From [Muricauda] lutisoli (nom. illeg.) (GTDB lineage Bacteria > Bacteroidota > Bacteroidia > Flavobacteriales > Flavobacteriaceae): a DNA stretch of 64,000 bases. The stretch spans positions 310,001-374,000 of the forward strand of contig NZ_JAFLND010000002.1 in the NCBI RefSeq assembly GCF_017313105.1, written 5' to 3'. The first letter of the stretch is position 1. Each line of letters opens with the position of its first letter. A model generated the notes under the pieces. The model saw nothing but the letters and a program-made list of their open reading frames with translations. It was not told where the DNA came from and made no database searches. Positions 59,267-64,000 of this stretch are shown here, in pieces. The position numbers and the translations under genes were made by a program.

Positions 59267-61423
59267 ATGAAAAGATATTTCCTTCTTTCTTATATCGCCA
59301 TTTTGGCCTCTTGCTCCAACCCAAATCCAAATACAGCGAACAAAGCCTATTTCAGTACTTGGGAGCATTATTTGGGGGACCCCGAACGAACACATTTCTC
59401 CAATCTTGATCAAATCGATACTACCAATGTCTCGCGATTAAAATTGGCCTGGAGCTATAAAAGTGGAGGTTTACAGGAAGGAAGAACTACACAGATACAA
59501 ACGAGTCCCTTAATGGTTGAAAATGTTCTTTATGGTGTAAATGCAGCCATAGAACTATTCGCCATCAACGCAAAAACGGGAGAGGAAATCTGGAAATTTT
59601 CACCAAAAACCAAAGATGAATCAGGTTTAGGTCTCAACCGTGGATTAAATTATTGGAAATCTGATGGTACCGCTCCGAGCCGTATTTTTTTCTCATCAGG
59701 ACCAAAACTGTATGCCATTAATATAGAAACGGGCCAGCCCATTACCGATTTCGGAGACAACGGCAGCATAGACCTACGAGATGGTCTGGGGAGAAACCCA
59801 AGCAAATTATCCGTGGTTTCCAACACCCCGGGAGCAGTTTTTAAAAATATATTGATTCAAGGCACCCGAGTAGGTGAAGGACCTGGCTCTTCTCCAGGCC
59901 ACATCCGCGCCTACGATGTGCTTACTGGCAAAATCTTATGGACGTTCCACACCATTCCACAACCAGGGGAGTTTGGTTACGACACATGGCCTGCCGAAGC
60001 ATACAAAAAAGTGGGTGGTGCCAATAGTTGGCCTGGCATGGCATTGGACAACGAGCAAGGCATTGTTTATATCCCCACAGGTTCAGCGGCTTTTGACTGG
60101 TACGGGGGCGACCGTGAAGGGGCAAACCTTTTTGCCAACTCCCTGTTGGCGCTTAATGCGAATACAGGAGAGCGTATTTGGCATTTTCAAATGGTACACC
60201 ACGATATTTGGGACCGAGATTTGCCCGCACCGCCCAATTTGGTGGACATTGTTCGGGACGGAGCGACCATCCCTGCCGTGGCGCAGGTTACCAAAAGCGG
60301 TCATGTTTTTGTGTTCAACAGAATTACGGGAGAGCCTTTGTTTCCTATTGAAGAAAAAACATACCCTAGCTCCACATTACTTGGAGAAAAAGCGTTCGAG
60401 ACCCAGCCCTTGCCTTTAAAACCAGCGCCGTTTGCACGCCAGATTTTAACAGAGGAGGATTTATATGCCCCAGACCATACCGCTTTTGTGGATGATTTGG
60501 TACCAGGGAACGAAACCGACAATCAACCAACCGTGCTTGAAAAATTCAACTCCATAACATCCAAAGGGCAATTTATACCGATGGATACCACTGGAGTGAT
60601 TCTATTTCCAGGTGCCGATGGCGGTGCCGAATGGGGCGGGGCAGCACTCGACCCTCGAAATGGGGTAATGTATGTGAATGCCAACGAAATGGCATGGATC
60701 ATTAAAATGAAAGAAATTGGCGGCGATGCTGAAAACTCAAGTATTGGACAAAGTTTGGCGCAGATACACTGTGCCAGATGCCATGGTGGTGATCTACAAG
60801 GCTTGAACGGAATCCCTCAGCTTCAAAATGTGAAGATGCGATTGGAAACAGACTCCATAAAAAACATTATCCAAAAAGGTCGTGGTGCCATGCCGGGCAT
60901 GCCAAATCTTTCCGAAGAAGAAACCAATGCCATTACCGAGTTTTTAATGGATATCGAAGAAGCCAAAGATCATAGGGTGGAGGAAACAAAAATCGATGTG
61001 CCCTATTCTATTTCGAGCTTTGCAAGGTTTAAAGATGACAGAGGTTATCCTGTGGTAAAACCGCCATGGGGAACATTGAACGCCATCGACCTTAACTCGG
61101 GTGAATATCTGTGGACCGTACCTTTAGGGCACGAAGAGAGTTTACAGGACCCCAATGTTCCAGTTTCTGGGCTTGAAAACTATGGAGGACCGGTCGTTAC
61201 CAAAGGGGGAGTGCTTTTCATTGCAGCAACCAAGGACGAAAAAATCCGAGCGTTTAACATGGAAACGGGCAAAAAACTTTGGGAAGACCAACTACCAGCG
61301 GGAGGTTATGCCACACCGATTACCTACCAAGTTGATGGCAAGCAATACGTGGTCATCTCCTGCGGAGGTGGCAAAATGGGCACCGACTCTGGTGATGAGT
61401 ACCGTGCCTATGCTTTGGAATAG
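59267..61423 (+). CDS. PQQ-dependent dehydrogenase with an inserted cytochrome c domain
   Basis: This 718-residue lipoprotein (signal ending AILASCS) is a quinoprotein of the membrane glucose/polyol dehydrogenase type. The propeller has tryptophan-docking-like repeats such as LKLAWSYKSGG, TGEEIWKFSP, LTGKILWTFHTIPQPGEFGYDTWP and NTGERIWHFQMVHHDIWDRDLPAPP. A c-type heme module is inserted at about 490-575 with CARCHGGDLQG and the distal MPGMPNLSEEE. After it the propeller resumes (GYPVVKPPWGTLNAIDLNSGEYLW). Electrons would pass from PQQ through heme to the respiratory chain. No PQQ synthesis genes are nearby. Substrate unknown. Confidence 0.9.
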   Translation: MKRYFLLSYIAILASCSNPNPNTANKAYFSTWEHYLGDPERTHFSNLDQIDTTNVSRLKLAWSYKSGGLQEGRTTQIQTSPLMVENVLYGVNAAIELFAINAKTGEEIWKFSPKTKDESGLGLNRGLNYWKSDGTAPSRIFFSSGPKLYAINIETGQPITDFGDNGSIDLRDGLGRNPSKLSVVSNTPGAVFKNILIQGTRVGEGPGSSPGHIRAYDVLTGKILWTFHTIPQPGEFGYDTWPAEAYKKVGGANSWPGMALDNEQGIVYIPTGSAAFDWYGGDREGANLFANSLLALNANTGERIWHFQMVHHDIWDRDLPAPPNLVDIVRDGATIPAVAQVTKSGHVFVFNRITGEPLFPIEEKTYPSSTLLGEKAFETQPLPLKPAPFARQILTEEDLYAPDHTAFVDDLVPGNETDNQPTVLEKFNSITSKGQFIPMDTTGVILFPGADGGAEWGGAALDPRNGVMYVNANEMAWIIKMKEIGGDAENSSIGQSLAQIHCARCHGGDLQGLNGIPQLQNVKMRLETDSIKNIIQKGRGAMPGMPNLSEEETNAITEFLMDIEEAKDHRVEETKIDVPYSISSFARFKDDRGYPVVKPPWGTLNAIDLNSGEYLWTVPLGHEESLQDPNVPVSGLENYGGPVVTKGGVLFIAATKDEKIRAFNMETGKKLWEDQLPAGGYATPITYQVDGKQYVVISCGGGKMGTDSGDEYRAYALE

Positions 61424-62464
61424 TTAAGGCGCAGGATTCGGAATAGTTTTATGAATTTCCTCAATGCCCTCCAAAACTTCATCGGACAGGTCTACATTAA
61501 TACTTTCGATATTTTCCCTGAGTTGCTCCATACTGGTTGCACCAATAATGTTACTCGTTAAAAAGGGTCTGGTATTTACAAAGGCCAAGGCCATCTGTAC
61601 CAAGCTCAAACCGTGTTCCTTTGCCAGTTCTGCATATTTTTTTGTGGCCGCAACAGCAGTATCCCCACTATACCTGTTGTAATTTGGGAATAAGGTCACC
61701 CTAGCTTTTCTCGGTGGAATTTCCGTAAGGTATTTTCCACTCAACACTCCAAATCCAAGAGGAGAATATGCCAGTAAACCTATCTGTTCACGCATGGAAA
61801 TCTCGGAAAGACCAACCTCAAAAAGTCGATTCAATAGACTGTATGGGTTTTGGATGGTCCGCATTCGAGGCAGGGACTGGTGTACTTTACTTTCTTCCAA
61901 GAAACGCATGGTGCCCCAAGGGGTCTCGTTGGACAATCCCACGTGACGAATTTTCCCCGAGGCGATCAAATCACGTAGTGTTTCCAATACTTGGTGAATA
62001 TTATCATCCCAAACATCAACAGCATGTGCGTTAAATCCGCGTTGCCCAAAATAATTGGTATTCCGTTCTGGCCAATGGAGTTGATACAGATCAATATAAT
62101 CCGTTTGCAATCGCTTTAAGCTACTATCCACCGCATTGATTATGGATTCCTTGCTAAACCCTGTGCTTCGGATATGTTTTGCGGCGTGGCCAGGTCCCGC
62201 TATTTTGGATGCTAACACCACTTTGTCCCGATTTCCGGTTTTTTTGAACCAGTTTCCGATAAGTTCTTCGGTAACGGCATAAAGCTCCTTTTTTGCAGGA
62301 ACTGGGTACAATTCGGCCGTATCAAAAAAGTTTACACCTTGGTCCAGCGCATAGTCCATTTGTTCGTGCGCTTCATCTTCATTGTTCTGGCGACCCCAGG
62401 TCATGGTTCCCAAACAAATTTTGGAGATTCGGATATCTGTATGTGGAATTCTAGTATATTTCAT
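61424..62464 (-). CDS. Aldo/keto reductase, Tas-like
   Basis: This 346-residue NADP(H)-dependent AKR resembles E. coli Tas: MKYTRIPHTDIRISKICLGTMTWGRQNNEDEAHEQMDYALDQG, the catalytic Asp/Tyr in NFFDTAELYPVP, Lys in VVLASKIAGPG, and His in YIDLYQLHWPERNTNYFGQRGF. The NADP-binding tail contains TSNIIGATSMEQLRENI. The physiological substrate is not known. It ends exactly at the PQQ dehydrogenase stop with no gap and lies downstream of xth. Confidence 0.93.
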   Translation of the reverse strand: MKYTRIPHTDIRISKICLGTMTWGRQNNEDEAHEQMDYALDQGVNFFDTAELYPVPAKKELYAVTEELIGNWFKKTGNRDKVVLASKIAGPGHAAKHIRSTGFSKESIINAVDSSLKRLQTDYIDLYQLHWPERNTNYFGQRGFNAHAVDVWDDNIHQVLETLRDLIASGKIRHVGLSNETPWGTMRFLEESKVHQSLPRMRTIQNPYSLLNRLFEVGLSEISMREQIGLLAYSPLGFGVLSGKYLTEIPPRKARVTLFPNYNRYSGDTAVAATKKYAELAKEHGLSLVQMALAFVNTRPFLTSNIIGATSMEQLRENIESINVDLSDEVLEGIEEIHKTIPNPAP

Positions 62465-62523
62465 TTCAAAAGTTTAGGACGGTCAAAGGTACTCAAACAA
62501 AAACATCGGCCTTTATGCCAATG

Positions 62524-63288
62524 CTATTTTTCGACTTCCAACAAAATGGGACAATGATCACTATGTTTTGCCTCCGACAAAATCACCGAGCGCTTTAATC
62601 TATCTTCCAACGGTTCGGCCACCATACCATAATCCAAACGCCAGCCTTTGTTGTTGGCCCTTGCGTTGGCTCGATAACTCCACCAAGTATAGTTGTCCGG
62701 TTCTTTATTGAAATGCCTGAAGCTATCAATAAAACCACTTTTCATAAAGTTTCCGATCCACTCGCGTTCCACGGGTAAAAATCCAGACACGTTTTTATTG
62801 CGGACCGGGTCGTGAATATCAATAGCTTCATGACAGATATTGTAATCCCCACAAACTATCAGATTAGGGCGTTCTTTTCTGAGCTCTTCCGAATACTTTT
62901 GAAAATCGGCCATATAGGTCAATTTAAAATCCAAACGATCCATATTCGTACCTGATGGTAAATACATGCTCATTACAGAAAGGTCACCAAAGTCGGCACG
63001 GATGTTTCTACCCTCATGATCCATGTAATCTATACCTGTTCCGAATTCAATATGATCAGGCTCGTTTTTACAAAGTAAGGCCACACCACTATATCCCTTT
63101 TTTTGGGCGCTGAACCAATAGTTGTGGGAATACCCCGCGTCTTCAAAAACAGAGGTGTCCACTTGTTCCTCCATGGCCTTGGTTTCCTGCAAACAGACCA
63201 CGTCGGGACTTACTGTTTCCAACCACTCCACAAAACCTTTTTTCAGGGCGGCCCTTATTCCATTTACATTGTAGGATACAATTTTCAT
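62524..63288 (-). CDS. xth: Exodeoxyribonuclease III
   Basis: This AP endonuclease/3'-5' exonuclease acts in base excision repair. From ATG 63288 it has 254 residues with the EEP-fold motifs: MKIVSYNVNGIRAALKKG, VVCLQETKAMEEQ (metal-binding Glu), MSMYLPSGTNMDRLDFKL, NLIVCGDYNICHEAIDIHDP, WRLDYGMVAE and the final SDHCPILLEVEK with the catalytic Asp-His pair. An in-frame TTG six codons earlier also opens the frame, but MKIVSYNVNG is the family start. Confidence 0.96.
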   Translation of the reverse strand: MKIVSYNVNGIRAALKKGFVEWLETVSPDVVCLQETKAMEEQVDTSVFEDAGYSHNYWFSAQKKGYSGVALLCKNEPDHIEFGTGIDYMDHEGRNIRADFGDLSVMSMYLPSGTNMDRLDFKLTYMADFQKYSEELRKERPNLIVCGDYNICHEAIDIHDPVRNKNVSGFLPVEREWIGNFMKSGFIDSFRHFNKEPDNYTWWSYRANARANNKGWRLDYGMVAEPLEDRLKRSVILSEAKHSDHCPILLEVEK

Positions 63289-63423
63289 TCGTTCTAATTT
63301 GTTCAAAAATAGCTATTGTAAGCGGCTCCCTAAAATTGAATTTACCAATGGATATATCAATGAAAAGAATCAAGGTGTTCGTTCTTGATGTTTTACCTTA
63401 ATTTTATGAAAAAATTCATCCTC

Positions 63424-63987
63424 ATGACTGCACTAATTCTGATTGACACCCAAATCGGACTCCAGGAAACAGGCTTTTATGGCTCCGAACGGAATAATCC
63501 CGAAGCAGAAGAAAATTGTGGTAGAGTATTGCAATTTTTTAGACGGAAGCAACTGCCCGTTTTCCATGTGAAACACAATTCCACCAATATTGATTCACCC
63601 CTGCACTCAAGCAAAATGGGAAACAATTTTCATCCAGCGGTAAAACCCTTGATCAATGAACCGGTTTTTGAAAAAACGGTAAATTGTGCTTTTATAGGAA
63701 CCGATTTGGAGACACGTTTAAAAAGGATGGGCATAACCAATTTGGTAATTGCAGGCCTGACCATTGAACACTGCATTTCCACGTCGGTCCGGATGGCCTC
63801 CAACCTCGGTTTCAATGTTGTTTTGGCTTCCGATGCCACTGCAGCCTTTGATAAAATGGGGTATGATGGCAATAAATACCCAGCAGATGTAATCTTTCAT
63901 GCGGAATTGGCCAATTTAAAGGATGAATTTGCAACCATTATGGATACCCACACCTTGCTGGGCGAACTTGATAAATCAATTGAATGA
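63424..63987 (+). CDS. Isochorismatase-like cysteine hydrolase
   Basis: This hydrolase of about 187 residues has the catalytic triad pattern of the isochorismatase/nicotinamidase superfamily: Asp in LILIDTQIGL, a central Lys in FEKTVNCAF, and Cys in VIAGLTIEHCISTSVRMASNLGF. It may act on a small amide. The start is uncertain: ATG 63424 puts the conserved TALILIDTQ at the N terminus, while ATG 63406 would add six residues. It ends 13 bases before the window edge. Confidence 0.9.
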   Translation: MTALILIDTQIGLQETGFYGSERNNPEAEENCGRVLQFFRRKQLPVFHVKHNSTNIDSPLHSSKMGNNFHPAVKPLINEPVFEKTVNCAFIGTDLETRLKRMGITNLVIAGLTIEHCISTSVRMASNLGFNVVLASDATAAFDKMGYDGNKYPADVIFHAELANLKDEFATIMDTHTLLGELDKSIE

Positions 63988-64000
63988 ATCTCATACAAAA

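Overview
The window looks like chromosome from a marine-type member of the Flavobacteriaceae (Bacteroidota). The evidence is the gliding genes gldD and gldE, four TonB-dependent receptors, many DUF families typical of the phylum (DUF2490, DUF3127, DUF4199, DUF4270, DUF4301), promoters of the TAnnTTTG type, and start codons with little Shine-Dalgarno signal. I found no rRNA, tRNA, CRISPR array, prophage or intact insertion sequence.

Layout. 0-8.5 kb: a TetR regulator cut by the window edge, tag, aat, an SSB-tailed DUF3127 protein, an orphan histidine kinase, a HIT protein, greA, a Rieske-like lipoprotein and two oxidoreductases. 8.6-15.2 kb: a probable thiamine-salvage block, with a TonB receptor behind a TPP riboswitch and a tightly overlapping operon of a YkoF/MTH1187-like protein, a PnuC/PnuT transporter, a NadR-like P-loop kinase and DUF4301. 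A 45-residue membrane protein lies between the two units, and a phosphopantetheinyl transferase lies upstream. 15.2-23.6 kb: ahcY, a D-threonine aldolase-like enzyme, rplU-rpmA (L21 carries an extra C-terminal domain) and a pair of M16 peptidases. 23.6-26.8 kb: an OprC/NosA-like copper receptor with a Cys-motif partner protein and a Crp/Fnr-type box in the shared promoter region. 26.8-32.5 kb: gldD-gldE-ssb-mutY, HU, a 29-residue basic protein and RNase E/G. 32.5-36.3 kb: a glucosidase-like lipoprotein, recX and a JmjC-like cupin.

36.3-42.3 kb holds the most unusual region. Fragments of three biotin genes survive on the minus strand: a 3' piece of bioB, a piece of bioD and the first 60 codons of bioF. 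Between them lie a small TonB receptor, a divergent MocR-type regulator with a degenerate PLP pocket, an ArnT-like glycosyltransferase and a DUF2007 gene. This looks like a decayed biotin operon whose middle was replaced. The receptor and regulator may be an uptake pair, but their substrate is unknown.

42.3-64 kb: an M61 peptidase, a GNAT gene broken by an in-frame TAA, atpD-atpC with a small dispersed repeat between them, a CarboxypepD-type TonB receptor, glmS, DUF4270, a half-length GT5 protein divergent from panC-panD-YbhN, a pseudo-esterase, radA, a PQQ dehydrogenase with an inserted cytochrome c domain, a Tas-like aldo/keto reductase, xth and a cysteine hydrolase.
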